Source of the DNA: Cupriavidus sp. WGlv3
GTDB lineage: Bacteria; Pseudomonadota; Gammaproteobacteria; Burkholderiales; Burkholderiaceae
Length of the DNA: 64,000 nt
NCBI RefSeq assembly: GCF_023952475.1
Contig: NZ_JALHRX010000012.1
Span: 144,831-208,830 of the forward strand
Reading direction: 5' to 3'
Positions within the stretch are counted from its first letter, which is position 1. The number at the start of each line of letters is the position of its first letter. Below, piece after piece: positions 1 to 10,167 of the stretch. The notes under the pieces are model-generated. The model did not search any database and was not told where the DNA came from. It was given only the letters and a program-made list of their open reading frames with translations. The translations under genes were made by a program, and so were the position numbers.

Positions 1-138
1 ATCCTGGCGTTCGAGGGCGACTCGCATGTCGAGTTCTTCCCCGGCAACTACCAGGAATACGAGGCGGACAAGAAGAAGCGGCTGGGCGAGGAAGGGGCCA
101 AGCCGAAGCGGATCCGGTACAAGCCGATCGTGCGGTGA
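1..138 (+). CDS. ettA: EttA, C-terminal end (partial)
   Basis: This is the last 45 codons of a gene that begins before the window. The readable tail contains FEGDSHVEFFPGNYQEYE followed by a basic stretch ending KPIVR. This matches the C-terminus of EttA, the ABC-F ATPase that sits in the ribosomal E site and gates entry into elongation according to the ADP/ATP ratio. The tail after the second ATPase domain (EGDS..FxGNxxxYE) is characteristic of that family. No Walker motifs fall inside the window, so the call rests on the tail alone. A strong terminator follows 22 bases later. Confidence 0.8.
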   Translation: MLAFEGDSHVEFFPGNYQEYEADKKKRLGEEGAKPKRIRYKPIVR

Positions 139-160
139 AGTACTGCTGAGCGAGCAAGAG

Positions 161-187
161 AACCAGGTCTGCGGGCCTGGTTTTTTT
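161..187 (+). terminator. Rho-independent terminator of ettA
   Basis: The 7-bp stem AACCAGG/CCTGGTT has an 8-base loop and runs directly into seven T residues. It lies just after the ettA stop codon and before the convergent metallophosphoesterase gene. Confidence 0.9.
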
Positions 188-221
188 ATGGTGCTGGCAG
201 TTGGCGTTGTCCAGAATTCTC

Positions 222-1367
222 TTACCCCCGCACCAACCTCACCCGCGTAATCTCCGACGGCGCCCCGAACCGCTTCGGCGGGCCCCAATATCCAGTACCA
301 CGGCTGATATAGATCCACAGCGATCCATGCCGCACCAGGCCGGCGGTGTACGGCTGCTGCATCGGCACGAACAGGTTCCACGGCCAGAACTGGCCGCCAT
401 GGGTATGGCCCGACAGCTGCAAATCGAAACCGGCTCGCGCCGCCGCGGGCGCGGTGCGGGGCTGGTGGGCCAGCAGCACGCGCACGCTGGCATCGGCCGG
501 GGCGCCGGCGATGGCGCGCTGCGGGTCGCTGCGGTGGCTTTCGTGGAAGCGGCCGGCGGAGTAGTCGGTCACGCCGCCCAGCACCAGCGCGTCGCCGTCA
601 TGCTGCAGCACCACGTGTTCGTTCATCAGCACGCGCACGCCCAGGCGGCGCAGTTCCTGGATCCACGGTTCCGCGCCCGAGTAGTACTCGTGGTTGCCGG
701 TGACGAAGTAGGTGCCGTGGCGCGCCTGCAGCCGGGCCAGCGGCGCGGTGTGCGCGGACAGTTCGCGCACGGTGCCGTCGACGAGGTCGCCGGTGATGGC
801 AACGGCATCGGCGTGCAGGCTGTTGACGCGGTCGACGATGCGGTCAAGGTAGGGCCGCTTGATGGTGGGGCCGACGTGGATGTCGCTGATCTGCGCGATG
901 GTGAAGCCGTGCAGGGCGTCGGGCAGGCCGGCCACCGGAACGTCGATTTCGACCACGCGCGCCAGCCGGCGGGCATTGATATAGCCGGCCAGCGTGACCA
1001 GCAATGCCAGCACCGGCACGGCGACGGCGCTGCCCGCGGCCAGGCCGGGCGCGCGCCAGCCGAGCAGCTGGCCTGCGAGCCAGGCGGCGGCCAGCGCCAC
1101 GTCGCGCACCAGCGTCAGGACCAGCAACGATGAGAAGAATCCCATTGCCAGCATGCCGATCCAGGTGACCAGGTCCGACCAGGGCTGGCTGACGCGGCGT
1201 GCCAGCAGCCCGGCCGGCAGCAGTGCGCAGGACAGGGCCAGCCAGGCCATGGCCATGGCCTTGATTGCCATCGGCACCGGCATCGCCGGCAGCAGGCGCA
1301 GCCCGATATAGCCGTGCAGCAGGGCTGTCACGAGGGCGGCGGTCAGGATGGTGGTGCGTGGAGGCAT
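222..1367 (-). CDS. Membrane-anchored metallophosphoesterase
   Basis: The 381-aa protein has about four hydrophobic helices in its first 130 residues, then a calcineurin-like phosphoesterase domain. All metal-binding blocks are visible: SDIHVG (D162, H164), GDLVDG (D194), GNHE (N225, H226), a lone H301 in LLAHQPR, and GHTHGGQ (H321, H323). This layout matches the YaeI/YkuE group, whose studied members act on phosphate esters such as UDP-sugar lipids. The substrate here cannot be read from sequence. The frame stays open for 69 codons upstream, but the extra residues look non-coding, and the ATG at 1367 places a hydrophobic segment at the N-terminus. It is convergent with ettA. Confidence 0.88.
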   Translation of the reverse strand: MPPRTTILTAALVTALLHGYIGLRLLPAMPVPMAIKAMAMAWLALSCALLPAGLLARRVSQPWSDLVTWIGMLAMGFFSSLLVLTLVRDVALAAAWLAGQLLGWRAPGLAAGSAVAVPVLALLVTLAGYINARRLARVVEIDVPVAGLPDALHGFTIAQISDIHVGPTIKRPYLDRIVDRVNSLHADAVAITGDLVDGTVRELSAHTAPLARLQARHGTYFVTGNHEYYSGAEPWIQELRRLGVRVLMNEHVVLQHDGDALVLGGVTDYSAGRFHESHRSDPQRAIAGAPADASVRVLLAHQPRTAPAAARAGFDLQLSGHTHGGQFWPWNLFVPMQQPYTAGLVRHGSLWIYISRGTGYWGPPKRFGAPSEITRVRLVRG

Positions 1368-1742
1368 TGGGGGCAGGGCCAGGGTGGAGTCCTGGAAGAT
1401 GAGGCCGCGAGGTGTCGCCTTCAAGGCCACTGGCAAGAGGCGCCAGGCCAAGCAAGATGCACACCCGCCTGTCGGCGCGCACCTCGCAATGGCGCATTGC
1501 GTCTTGACGTGGCGGTACCCCGCCCCGACTCCTTCTTGGATGCCAAGGCCGCTGTCGAGGCGCTCGCCGAGCATGTCGTGCGCGGTTGGCAGATCTGTCT
1601 TTTTTATGGCGGATCTTGAATGTTTTCGAATCAGATTGTTCGCCTTTGCGGCCTAATTTAGATTCGCTGAATGGGCCGCCTTGTGCAGCATCGTGCCTGC
1701 GGCGCCGGCTGGATGGTGCCGCGTCTTCCTTCCGGAGAAACC
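1368..1742. other. Divergent intergenic region, 375 bp
   Basis: This gap separates the divergent metallophosphoesterase and secreted-protein genes. It is AT-richer between about 1600 and 1670, where promoters for both directions would be expected. No conserved short gene or RNA was recognised. Confidence 0.5.
1636..1664 (+). promoter_or_regulatory. Candidate sigma-70 promoter of the secreted repeat protein
   Basis: TTGTTC and TAGATT are separated by 17 bp in the AT-rich part of the gap, about 80 bp before the ATG at 1743. Each hexamer matches its consensus at about four of six positions, so this is only a candidate. Confidence 0.35.
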
Positions 1743-4127
1743 ATGTCTTTCCGCCTGAAGCAGACCAGCGCCCTGATTGCCGCGACGTGGTTTGCCCTCG
1801 CCCCGCTCGGCCCGCAGGCCGCCACGCCGCCCACGCCGGCCGCAGCCGCGCTGAGCTGGCCACGCAACTTTGACGCCGCCACCGATCATGTGGAGCTGTA
1901 CCAGCCCCAGATCGAGACCTGGGAAGGCAACCGGCTGTCCGGGCGCGCGGCGGTGGCGGTCGGCGAGGCGTCGGGTGCGCCGACCTATGGCGTGGTCCGC
2001 TTCTCGGCCACCGGCGATATCGACAAGCCTTCCGGACTGGTGCAACTGACGCGGATCACGGTGGACAGCGTCGAGGTCCCGACCCGGCCCGACGCCGCCG
2101 ACCGGGTGCGGCAGGCGCTGATATCGCGCTTGCCGGCCAAGGGGTTAACGGTGCCGCTGGACGAGCTCCAGGCCAGCTACGCGGTGTCGCAGCAGTTGGC
2201 CAGGGCCGGCCGCGTGGCGGTGCGCAATGACGCGCCCCAGATCCTCTTTGCCACCACGCCGACGCTGCTGGTGCTGGTCGATGGCGAACCGGCCTGGCGC
2301 ACCGTGCCCGGCACGCGATACGAACGCGCGCTCAACAGCCGCGCGCTGCTGCTGCGCGAGCCAGGCGGCGAGCTGCACTTGAAGGCCGCCGGTTACTGGT
2401 ATCGCTCCGAATCGGCCGGCGGTGCATGGGAAGTGATGACGACGGTCCCCGCGGCGCTGGAGAGCGCGGCCACCAGGGCGGCGGCCGGCATGAAGCCCGA
2501 CGCGATGCTGCCGGCCGATGGCAAGCGGCCCGCCAGGGCGCCGGCAATCCTCTTCGCCACGCGGCCGACTGAGCTGGTCGTGACCAGCGGCGCGCCGCAG
2601 ATGGCGCCGGTCAGCGGGGTCGGCCTGCTGACGATGTCCAATGCGGACCACGCGGTCTTTGTCGATCCGGCTGCCAACCAGTATTACGTGCTGGTGTCGG
2701 GCCGCTGGTTCCGCGCGCCGATGCTGACCGGGCCGTGGCAGTACGTGCCGGGCAGCCAGCTGCCGGCGGACTTCGCCAGGATCCCGCCGACCGATCCCAA
2801 GGCCAATGTGCTGGTCTCGGTGCCCGGCACGCCGCAGGCGCGCGAGGCCGAGATCGCCGCCACCATCCCGCAGACCGCTACGGTGTCGCGCAGCAAGGCC
2901 AGCCTGGCGGTGGCGTATGACGGGGCGCCGCGCTTCGAGCCGATCGCCGGCACCTCGCTCAGTTACGCAGTCAATACCGGCACGCCGGTGATCGAGGTCG
3001 ACAGCAGCCACTACTACGCGGTGGCCAACGGCGTCTGGTTCACCGCGCCGGCGCCGTCCGGTCCATGGCGCGTGGCCACCGAGGTGCCGTCGGCGATCTA
3101 CACCATCCCGCCGACCTCGCCGGTGTACTACGTCACCTATGTCCGCATCTACTCGGTCACGCCGCAGACCGTGGTGGTGGGCTACACCCCGGGCTACATG
3201 GGCGTGGTGGTCAGCGCCGACGGCACGGTCGTGTACGGCACCGGCTATGTCTATCCGCCTTACGTGGGCGCGATGTACTACGGCTATCCGGCCACCTACG
3301 GCTATGGCGCGGGCTTCGGCATCGGCCTGGCCGAAGGGTTTGCCTTCGGCTTCGCCGCGGGCGCGTTCTGGGGGGCGGCTTCGCCTTACTGGGGCCCGTA
3401 CTGGTGGGGCGGCCCGTACAACTGGAACTACGTCAACGTGAACCAGGCCAACTTCTACGGCCGCTGGGGCCAGGGCACGGTGACGCATGCGCAGGGCTGG
3501 AACGCCTGGACCGGCACCGAATGGCGGGGAACCGCGGCCGCGGGCTACAAGCCGGCCACCGGCGCGCGCTACCAGGGCAGCCGCGGCGCGGCATTCAACC
3601 CCTATTCCGGCAACTACGGGGCGGGCCGCCAGGGCTCGTTCGCCAACCCCTCCACCGGCCGCGAGGGCGCGGCACGCGGCGGCGTGGCCGGCAACACCTA
3701 TACCGGCAACTACGCCGCCGGCCGCCAGGCGGCGGGCTACGACGCCCAGACCGGCCGCGTCGGCGCGGCCGAGGCCGGCATCGCCGGCAATACCCAGACT
3801 GGCCAGCATGCGGCAGGGAGCCGCGGCTTTGTCGCCAACCCGGACAAGAACAACGCGGTGGTGTGGAACAACGGCAACGTGTATGCCGGACACGACGGCT
3901 CTGTTTACCAGCACACCGACAACGGCTGGCAGAAGCACACGCCCGGCGGCTGGGAACCGGTGCAGCCCAGCAACGAAGTGACCGGCCGGCTGGACCAGCA
4001 GCGCCAGGCCCGTGAAGTGGGACAGCAGCGCTTCAGCGGCATGGCCCAGCAGTGGCAGGGCGCGGGCCGGCTTGGCGGCGGCGGATTCCGCGGCGGAGGC
4101 CGGTTCCATGGCGGCTTCCGCCGCTGA
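1743..4127 (+). CDS. Large secreted protein with three tandem modules and a Gly/Tyr-rich tail
   Basis: The protein is 794 aa, starting at the ATG at 1743, which has a GGAG Shine-Dalgarno sequence; a Sec signal (cleavage near PQAA) follows. After a domain of about 150 aa come three related modules of 80-110 aa, roughly residues 160-480. Each ends in a version of G-x-W-[FY]-x-[AS]-x-x-x-x-G-x-W-x-V. Next is a Gly/Tyr/Ala-rich hydrophobic stretch (about 480-580). The tail has imperfect repeats around GNYxAGRQ and AGNTxTG and ends in Gly/Arg/Phe. I do not recognise a catalytic motif. Secretion and cell-surface or periplasmic binding are inferred from composition. The RND efflux operon follows on the same strand after 180 bp, but a functional link is unproven. 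Confidence 0.75.
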   Translation: MSFRLKQTSALIAATWFALAPLGPQAATPPTPAAAALSWPRNFDAATDHVELYQPQIETWEGNRLSGRAAVAVGEASGAPTYGVVRFSATGDIDKPSGLVQLTRITVDSVEVPTRPDAADRVRQALISRLPAKGLTVPLDELQASYAVSQQLARAGRVAVRNDAPQILFATTPTLLVLVDGEPAWRTVPGTRYERALNSRALLLREPGGELHLKAAGYWYRSESAGGAWEVMTTVPAALESAATRAAAGMKPDAMLPADGKRPARAPAILFATRPTELVVTSGAPQMAPVSGVGLLTMSNADHAVFVDPAANQYYVLVSGRWFRAPMLTGPWQYVPGSQLPADFARIPPTDPKANVLVSVPGTPQAREAEIAATIPQTATVSRSKASLAVAYDGAPRFEPIAGTSLSYAVNTGTPVIEVDSSHYYAVANGVWFTAPAPSGPWRVATEVPSAIYTIPPTSPVYYVTYVRIYSVTPQTVVVGYTPGYMGVVVSADGTVVYGTGYVYPPYVGAMYYGYPATYGYGAGFGIGLAEGFAFGFAAGAFWGAASPYWGPYWWGGPYNWNYVNVNQANFYGRWGQGTVTHAQGWNAWTGTEWRGTAAAGYKPATGARYQGSRGAAFNPYSGNYGAGRQGSFANPSTGREGAARGGVAGNTYTGNYAAGRQAAGYDAQTGRVGAAEAGIAGNTQTGQHAAGSRGFVANPDKNNAVVWNNGNVYAGHDGSVYQHTDNGWQKHTPGGWEPVQPSNEVTGRLDQQRQAREVGQQRFSGMAQQWQGAGRLGGGGFRGGGRFHGGFRR

Positions 4128-4197
4128 GGCGGACTGCCCCTGCGGCCCGGCCGCAGCCGTCGAAATGACTAAACACGGGCACAAGAAAGATTGAATA

Positions 4198-4219
4198 GGC
4201 GCGTCCATGAGCGCGCCTT
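4198..4219 (+). terminator. Candidate hairpin after the secreted repeat protein
   Basis: GGCGCG and CGCGCC are separated by 8 bases and followed by TTAA. The U tract is very short, so this may be a weak terminator or only structure. A second palindrome, CTGCGGCC-C-GGCCGCAG, lies at 4140-4156. Confidence 0.35.
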
Positions 4220-4307
4220 AACCTGCCTGAACAGGCACCGGATCGGGTGGCAGGCGCACTACGTCCGGCATCGGGAGGCAGCCATGGTTGCTGACGGAGG
4301 AGGTCAC

Positions 4308-5540
4308 GTGAGGACAATGCTCAACGGGTGCGGCGCGGCGGGCCTGCTGGCCCTGTTGCTGGTGGCGGGCTGCGGCAAGGAAAAGCCGGCGGCGGTGGCG
4401 CCACCGGCAGCCGAGGTGGGCGTCATCACCGTGGCGCTGCGCGACGTGCCGCTCATCTATGACTTCGTCGGCCAGACCCAGAGTTCGCAGCAGGTGGAGA
4501 TACGCGCGCGCGTCAATGGCTTTCTGGAGAAGCGGGTCTATACGGAAGGCGCTCTGGTCAAGGCGGGCGATACCCTGTTCCTGATGGATCCCAAGCCGTT
4601 CGAGGCCACGCTGAAGGCGGCCGACGCCGAACTGGCGCAGCAGCAGGCGCGGCTGAACACCGCCCGCGCCGACCTGAACCGCGTGCGCCCGCTGGCGGCC
4701 CGCAATGCCCTGAGCCAGCGCGACCTGGACGACGCCACCGGCAAGGAGCAGGAGGCCGCGGCCGCGGTGGAGCAGGCGCGCGCCAATGTGATCAATGCCA
4801 AACTGAACCTGAGCTACACCACGATCAAGTCGCCGGTGGCGGGCTTGTCGAGCTTCGCCAAGCGGCAGGTGGGCTCCTATATCGATACCACCAACAGCCT
4901 GCTGACTTATGTCGCCAAGCTGGACCCGATGTGGGTCAACTTCAGCCTGTCGGAGAACGAGGTGCTGTCGATCCGCTCATCGGAGAAATCCGGCGCCGTC
5001 AGGTACCCGGCGCAGGAAGCCTTCGACATCGTCATCGTGCTGGCCGACGGATCGGAGTTTCCGCACCACGGCAGGATTGCCTTTGCCGACGCTTCGTTCA
5101 GCCAGGAAACCGGCACCTACCTGGTCCGCGCCGAGGTCGCCAACCCGCAGGGCACGCTCAGGCCCGGCCAGTTCGTGCGGGTCAAGGTGCACGGCGCGAT
5201 GCGCACCCAAGCCATTGCCGTGCCGCAGGAAGCGATCGTGCAAGGCCCGCGCGGCCAGACGGTATGGGTCATCAGCCCGGACAACAAGGCGCAGCAGCGC
5301 GTGGTGGACGTAGGCGAATGGACCGGCAGCAACTGGGTGGTGCGCTCGGGCCTGAAGGCCGGTGAGCGCGTGGCCGTGAGCGGGATCCTGCGCCTGATGC
5401 CGGATGCGCCGGTCAAGCCCGTGCCGGCGGCCCAGGCGGCCACGCATGGCCCGGCCAGCGGCGCCGAGGCAGCTGCGGCGCCGGCCGCCTCCGGCGCCGC
5501 CGCGCCGAGGGCAGCCGGCACCACCGGGGGCAAGCCATGA
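4308..5540 (+). CDS. RND efflux periplasmic adaptor (membrane fusion) lipoprotein
   Basis: This AcrA/MexA-type adaptor links the inner-membrane RND pump to the outer-membrane channel. From the GTG start it is 410 aa. A lipoprotein signal ends in LVAGC, followed by the beta-barrel/lipoyl segment ([14 protein letters not shown]...GDTLF). An alpha-helical hairpin (about 100-170) holds the LSQRDLDDA element, and a C-terminal beta domain contains [11 protein letters not shown]. The GTG at 4308 is chosen because GGAGG lies 7 bases upstream and it puts an Arg in the signal n-region. ATGs at 4284 and 4317 are alternatives. The tail is Ala/Pro-rich and low complexity. It overlaps the pump gene by 4 bp. 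Substrates cannot be read from sequence. Confidence 0.92.
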   Translation: MRTMLNGCGAAGLLALLLVAGCGKEKPAAVAPPAAEVGVITVALRDVPLIYDFVGQTQSSQQVEIRARVNGFLEKRVYTEGALVKAGDTLFLMDPKPFEATLKAADAELAQQQARLNTARADLNRVRPLAARNALSQRDLDDATGKEQEAAAAVEQARANVINAKLNLSYTTIKSPVAGLSSFAKRQVGSYIDTTNSLLTYVAKLDPMWVNFSLSENEVLSIRSSEKSGAVRYPAQEAFDIVIVLADGSEFPHHGRIAFADASFSQETGTYLVRAEVANPQGTLRPGQFVRVKVHGAMRTQAIAVPQEAIVQGPRGQTVWVISPDNKAQQRVVDVGEWTGSNWVVRSGLKAGERVAVSGILRLMPDAPVKPVPAAQAATHGPASGAEAAAAPAASGAAAPRAAGTTGGKP

Positions 5541-8500
5541 AGCTTGCCCATTTCTTTATCGACCGGCCGATCTTCGCATCGGTACTGTCCATCATCATCA
5601 CGGTGGGCGGGCTGGTGGCGCTGACCAAGCTGCCGATCGCCCAGTTCCCGGATATCACGCCCCCGTCCATCACGGTCACGACCCGGTACCCCGGGGCCAG
5701 TGCCGAGGTGGTGGCGCAGAACGTGGCCGCGCCGATCGAGCAGCAGGTCAACGGCGCCGACCGCATGATGTACATGAACTCGACCAGTTCATCGACCGGC
5801 GACCTGACGCTGACCACCTATTTCGAGATCGGCACCGATCCCGAGCTGGCGCAGGTGGATGTGCAGAACCGGGTCAACCTGGCGCTGCCCACGCTGCCCG
5901 ATGCGGTGACGGCGCAGGGCGTGTCGGTGCAGAAGCGGTCGTCGGCGTTCATGATGGTGATTGCCATCTATTCGCCCGACAACAGCTATAACCAGACCTT
6001 CGTCGGCAACTACGCCAACATCTACGTGCTGGATGCGCTCAAGCGCATTCCCGGCGCCAACCAGTCCTCGATCTTCGGCAGCCCGGACTACGCCATGCGC
6101 ATCTGGCTGCGGCCGGACCGCATGGCGTCGCTGGGCATCACCACCGAGGACGTCAAGAACGCGGTCGCCAACCAGAACCAGCAGTTCTCCGCGGGGCGCA
6201 TCGGCCAGTCGCCGACCACCGGGGCGGTGCAGCAGACCTTCCCGATCGCCACCAAGGGTCGCATGACCGAGCCGGCCGAGTTCGACAACATGATCCTGCG
6301 CGCGCAGTCCGGCGATGCCGCGCTGGTGCGCCTGAAGGACATCGGCCGCGCCGAGCTGGGGTCCAAGGACTACTCGCTGCGCAGCCGCTACAACGGCAAG
6401 ACCGCCACCCTGCTGGCGGTGTACCAGCAGCCGGGGGCCAATGCGCTGGATGTGGCCAAGCAGGTGAAGTCCACGCTGGCGGAGCTGAAGAAGAGCTTCC
6501 CGCCGGGGCTGGAGTACGAGGTTGCGCTCGACACCACGGAGTTCGTGCAGGAGTCGATCGACGAGGTGGTGCACACGCTGCGCGACGCGGTGATCCTGGT
6601 GATCCTGGTGGTGTTCCTGTTCCTGCAGAGCCTGCGTGCCACGCTGGTGCCGATCCTGGCCGTGCCCGTGTCGATCATCGGTGCCTTCGTCGGCATGAGC
6701 GCGTTCGGCTTCTCGGTCAACATGCTGACCTTGTTCGGCATGGTGCTTGCCATCGGCATCGTGGTCGACGACGCGATCGTGGTGATCGAGAACGTCGAGC
6801 GCAACATGACCGAGTTCAACCTGCCGCCCAAGGAGGCCGCCAAGAAGGCGATGGACGAGGTCAGCGGCCCGGTGGTCGCCATCGTGCTGGTGCTGCTGGC
6901 GGTATTTATCCCGGTGGCGTTCCTGTCGGGCATCACCGGGCAGTTGTACAAGCAGTTCGCCATCACCATCGCGGTGTCGGTGGTGCTGTCCGGCGTGGTC
7001 GCGCTGACGCTGTCGCCGGCGATGGCGGCGATCCTGCTCAAGCCCGGCCAGCACAAGAAGAACCGCTTCTTCACCTGGTTCAACAATTCCTTCGACCGCC
7101 TCGTGGCCGGCTATGACAAGTCGCTGCAGATCGTGATCCGGCGCACCGTGATGTCGATCGCCATCATCCTGGCGATGGTGGCGGTCAGCGTGGTCATGTT
7201 CATGCGCATCCCGACCTCGTTCCTGCCGGTGGAGGACCAGGGCTACTTGTTCGGCGCGGTGGTGATGCCGGACGCCGCCAGCCTGGACCGGACCCAGGCC
7301 TTGTCCGGCCGCGCGGAGACATGGTTCGCCAAGCAGCCCGGGGTCTCGTCGGTGGCGTCGGTCGATGGCTACAGCCTGATCGATTCCCAGAACAAGGCCA
7401 ATGCCGGCACGCTGTTCGTCACGCTCAAGGGCTTCCATGAGCGGGGTGCCGGCCAGACGGCGATGGAACTGATGCAGAAGGCCCGCCAGGAGTTCTCCCG
7501 CTACCAGGACGGCGTCGTGATCCCGCTGAATCCACCATCGATCCCGGGCCTGGGCACCACCGGCGGCTTCGAGTTCTGGCTGCAGAGCACGGCAGACGGG
7601 ACTTACCAGCAGCTCGAGCAGAAGGTCCATGAGTTCATCGCCAAGGCCCGCCATCGGCCGGAGCTGAGCGGCGTGAACTCAACCATCAATTCGCGCTCGC
7701 GCCAGTTCCTGGTCGAAGTCGACCGGGAGCGCTCCGAAACCCAGGGCGTACCGGTCGAGAACGTCTATTCGGCGCTGCAGACCATGTTCGGCTCGCTCTA
7801 CGTGAGCCAGTTCCCGAAGAACAGCCGCTTGTTCCAGGTGATCCTGCAGGCCGAGCCGGAGTTTCGCTCGCGGCCGGAAGACCTCGACAAGGTCTACGTG
7901 CGCAACCACAACGGCGATATGGTGCCGATCAAGGCCGTGACCACCACCAAGTATGTGCCGGGCGCGGACATCGTCACGCGCTTCAACAATTTCCCGGCCG
8001 CCAAGGTCATGGGCGATTCCGCGCCCGGCTACAGTTCCGGCGAAGCCATCAAGGCCATGGAGGAGGTAGCGCAGGAGGTGCTAGGGCCGGGCTACGCCTA
8101 CGCCTGGAGCGGCCAGGCCTACGAAGAAAAGACCGCCGGCTCCACCGCGGTCTACGTCTTCGCCTTTGCCTTGCTGATGGTGTTCCTGATCCTGGCGGCG
8201 CAGTACGAGAAGTGGTCGCTGCCGCTCGGCGTGCTGCTGGCCGTGCCGTTCGCACTGTTCGGCGCGCTGCTGGGCATCCTGATGCGCGGCATGGAGAACG
8301 ACGTCTACTTTCAGATCGGCCTGACGGTGCTGATCGCGCTGGCGGCGAAGAACGCGATCCTGATCTTCGAGTTCGCGGTGGAAATGCGCGAGAAGGAAGG
8401 GCTGAGCGCGTATGACGCGGCCATCCACGCGTCCAAGCTGCGGCTGCGGCCGATCATCATGACCTCGCTGGCCTTTATCCTGGGCTGCGTGCCGCTGGCC

Positions 8501-8710
8501 ATCGCCAGCGGCGCCTCGGCGGCGAGCCGGCAGTCGCTCGGCACCGGCGTGATCGGCGGCATGCTCGGGGCGACGGTGATCGCGCTGTTCTTTATCCCGA
8601 TGTTCTTCTGGGGGCTGGAGCGCCTGTCGGAACGCAAGCCCAAGGCGGCAGCCAGGGCCGGCGATTCGCCGCAGCCGCCCGCCACACCGCCGGCCGGAGA
8701 AAGGCTATGA
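5537..8710 (+). CDS. RND multidrug efflux pump, HAE1 family
   Basis: At 1057 aa this is full length for an AcrB/MexB-type proton-driven trimeric pump. The N-terminus ([20 protein letters not shown]) is the usual first membrane helix. Two large periplasmic loops and twelve predicted membrane helices follow. Near residue 405 helix 4 carries [18 protein letters not shown], whose two aspartates form the proton relay, and [12 protein letters not shown] lies in helix 10. The ATG overlaps the adaptor stop (ATGA), and the outer-membrane gene overlaps its end in the same way, so the three subunits are translationally coupled. It extrudes hydrophobic drugs or solvents in the family; the substrate here is unknown. 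Confidence 0.95.
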   Translation: MKLAHFFIDRPIFASVLSIIITVGGLVALTKLPIAQFPDITPPSITVTTRYPGASAEVVAQNVAAPIEQQVNGADRMMYMNSTSSSTGDLTLTTYFEIGTDPELAQVDVQNRVNLALPTLPDAVTAQGVSVQKRSSAFMMVIAIYSPDNSYNQTFVGNYANIYVLDALKRIPGANQSSIFGSPDYAMRIWLRPDRMASLGITTEDVKNAVANQNQQFSAGRIGQSPTTGAVQQTFPIATKGRMTEPAEFDNMILRAQSGDAALVRLKDIGRAELGSKDYSLRSRYNGKTATLLAVYQQPGANALDVAKQVKSTLAELKKSFPPGLEYEVALDTTEFVQESIDEVVHTLRDAVILVILVVFLFLQSLRATLVPILAVPVSIIGAFVGMSAFGFSVNMLTLFGMVLAIGIVVDDAIVVIENVERNMTEFNLPPKEAAKKAMDEVSGPVVAIVLVLLAVFIPVAFLSGITGQLYKQFAITIAVSVVLSGVVALTLSPAMAAILLKPGQHKKNRFFTWFNNSFDRLVAGYDKSLQIVIRRTVMSIAIILAMVAVSVVMFMRIPTSFLPVEDQGYLFGAVVMPDAASLDRTQALSGRAETWFAKQPGVSSVASVDGYSLIDSQNKANAGTLFVTLKGFHERGAGQTAMELMQKARQEFSRYQDGVVIPLNPPSIPGLGTTGGFEFWLQSTADGTYQQLEQKVHEFIAKARHRPELSGVNSTINSRSRQFLVEVDRERSETQGVPVENVYSALQTMFGSLYVSQFPKNSRLFQVILQAEPEFRSRPEDLDKVYVRNHNGDMVPIKAVTTTKYVPGADIVTRFNNFPAAKVMGDSAPGYSSGEAIKAMEEVAQEVLGPGYAYAWSGQAYEEKTAGSTAVYVFAFALLMVFLILAAQYEKWSLPLGVLLAVPFALFGALLGILMRGMENDVYFQIGLTVLIALAAKNAILIFEFAVEMREKEGLSAYDAAIHASKLRLRPIIMTSLAFILGCVPLAIASGASAASRQSLGTGVIGGMLGATVIALFFIPMFFWGLERLSERKPKAAARAGDSPQPPATPPAGERL

Positions 8711-10149
8711 GCGCACGTGCGTGGATGCTGGCGGCCTGCGCGGTGGCAACGCTTGGCGGCTGCGCGATCGGCCCCAACTATCAGCGCCCGCAGACCCCGG
8801 ACGTGGCGCAGTACCGCCTCGACACCGGCGCGCTGGCGATTGCCGCCGACAGCGACTGGTGGAACCAGTTCAACGATCCGGCGCTGAATGCGCTGGTCGA
8901 TGCCGCGCTGGCCGGCAACTACGACGTGCGCATCGCCGCGGCGCGGATCGATGAGTTCCGTGGCCAGCTGATGGTGGCGCGCTCGGGCTTCTTCCCGCAG
9001 TTGAACCTGTCCGCGGCCGCCGCGCGCCAGAGCATCGGCAGGCTGAGCGGCACGCAGTTCGCCTCGGGCACCGGCAATTCCTACCAGCTTCTCGCCAACG
9101 CCAGCTGGGAGCTCGACCTGTGGGGCCGCATCCGCCGCCAGGCCGAAGCGGCCGAGGCCAGCCTGTGGAATGCCGAGTACGCGCGACGCGGCGTGGTGCT
9201 GTCGCTGGCCGCTTCCGTGGTGCAGGGGTATGCCACGCTGCGCGGGCTCGATGCGCAGCTCGACGTCGCGCAGCAGACGCTGGCGTCGCGCGCAAGCGGG
9301 CTGGATATCTTCCGCCAGCGCTATGAAGGCGGTGTGATCTCGCAACTCGAACTGGCCCAGGCGGAGAACGACTACTACGTGGCCGAGGGCTCGATCCCGC
9401 CGCTGCGTACTGCGATCGCGCAGACGGAAAACGCATTGTCGGTGCTGCTGGGCCGGCCGCCGGGCCCGATCGAGCGCGGCAAGCCCATCGGCGAACTGCA
9501 GGCGCCGCCGGTCGGTGCCGACCTGCCGGCCGCCTTGCTGTCGCGCCGGCCCGATGTGCTGCAGGCCGAGCAGACCGCCATCGCCGCCAATGCGCAACTG
9601 GGCGCGGCGCAGGCGCTTTACCTGCCGGCGGTCAACCTGAGCGGCCTGTTCGGCGCCGTGGCGGCGTCGCCCGCCGCGCTGTGGGACAGCGCGTCGCGGG
9701 TATGGGCAATCGGCGCGGGGCTGACCCAGCCGATCTTCCAGGGCGGCGCCATCCGCGGGCAGGTGCAGACCGCGTCCGCGCAGCGCGAGCAGGCCATGCT
9801 CGCTTACCAGGGCACGGTGCTGGCGGCGCTGGCGGATGTGAACAGCGCGCTGGCCAACGGCGTCGAAACCCGCACGCGGCTGGGGAGCCTGCGCCGGCAG
9901 GAACAGAGCCTGTTCATCTATGCCGACCAGGCCTTTGCCCGGTATGAGGGCGGCTATTCGAGCTACCTGGAGGTCACCAATGCGCGCGAGAAGCTGTTCG
10001 ACGCCCAACTGGCGGCGATCCAGGGACAGGTGGACGTGCTGACCGGCACCGCGGCACTGTACAAGTCGCTGGGCGGTGGCTGGCCGGCGGTGCCGGAACC
10101 GGTCCGGGGCGCGGGCATGCAGGGCGATGCGCCGGTGCTAACGCGCTGA
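8707..10149 (+). CDS. Outer-membrane efflux lipoprotein, NodT/OprM family
   Basis: This 480-aa channel protein completes the tripartite pump. The signal ends in [13 protein letters not shown], the typical lipobox plus GPxYxRP start of NodT/OprM proteins. Two TolC-type repeats follow, each with the long helical segments expected for the trimeric tunnel. [10 protein letters not shown] near residue 140 is a family hallmark. It starts inside the pump stop codon (ATGA). The stop lies 4 bp from the stop of the convergent MATE gene, in a 16-bp tandem duplication. Confidence 0.94.
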   Translation: MSARAWMLAACAVATLGGCAIGPNYQRPQTPDVAQYRLDTGALAIAADSDWWNQFNDPALNALVDAALAGNYDVRIAAARIDEFRGQLMVARSGFFPQLNLSAAAARQSIGRLSGTQFASGTGNSYQLLANASWELDLWGRIRRQAEAAEASLWNAEYARRGVVLSLAASVVQGYATLRGLDAQLDVAQQTLASRASGLDIFRQRYEGGVISQLELAQAENDYYVAEGSIPPLRTAIAQTENALSVLLGRPPGPIERGKPIGELQAPPVGADLPAALLSRRPDVLQAEQTAIAANAQLGAAQALYLPAVNLSGLFGAVAASPAALWDSASRVWAIGAGLTQPIFQGGAIRGQVQTASAQREQAMLAYQGTVLAALADVNSALANGVETRTRLGSLRRQEQSLFIYADQAFARYEGGYSSYLEVTNAREKLFDAQLAAIQGQVDVLTGTAALYKSLGGGWPAVPEPVRGAGMQGDAPVLTR

Positions 10150-10167
10150 CCTGCTAACGCGCTGACC
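10136..10167. repeat. Exact 16-bp tandem duplication at convergent stop codons
   Basis: TGCTAACGCGCTGACC occurs twice without a gap. The first copy holds the TGA of the efflux lipoprotein gene and the second holds the TAG of the MATE gene on the other strand. One copy could supply both stops, so the duplication separates two gene ends that would otherwise overlap. Confidence 0.9.

Noticed and set aside
2145..4208. Long minus-strand open frame opposite the secreted repeat protein
   Set aside because: High GC leaves antisense frames open; its translation is Ala/Arg/Gly/His-rich with no motif, and the opposite strand encodes a coherent secreted protein.
5789..7654. Minus-strand open frame of over 600 codons inside the RND pump gene
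   Set aside because: It is a shadow of the pump; the His/Asp/Arg-rich translation has no domain and no start signal.
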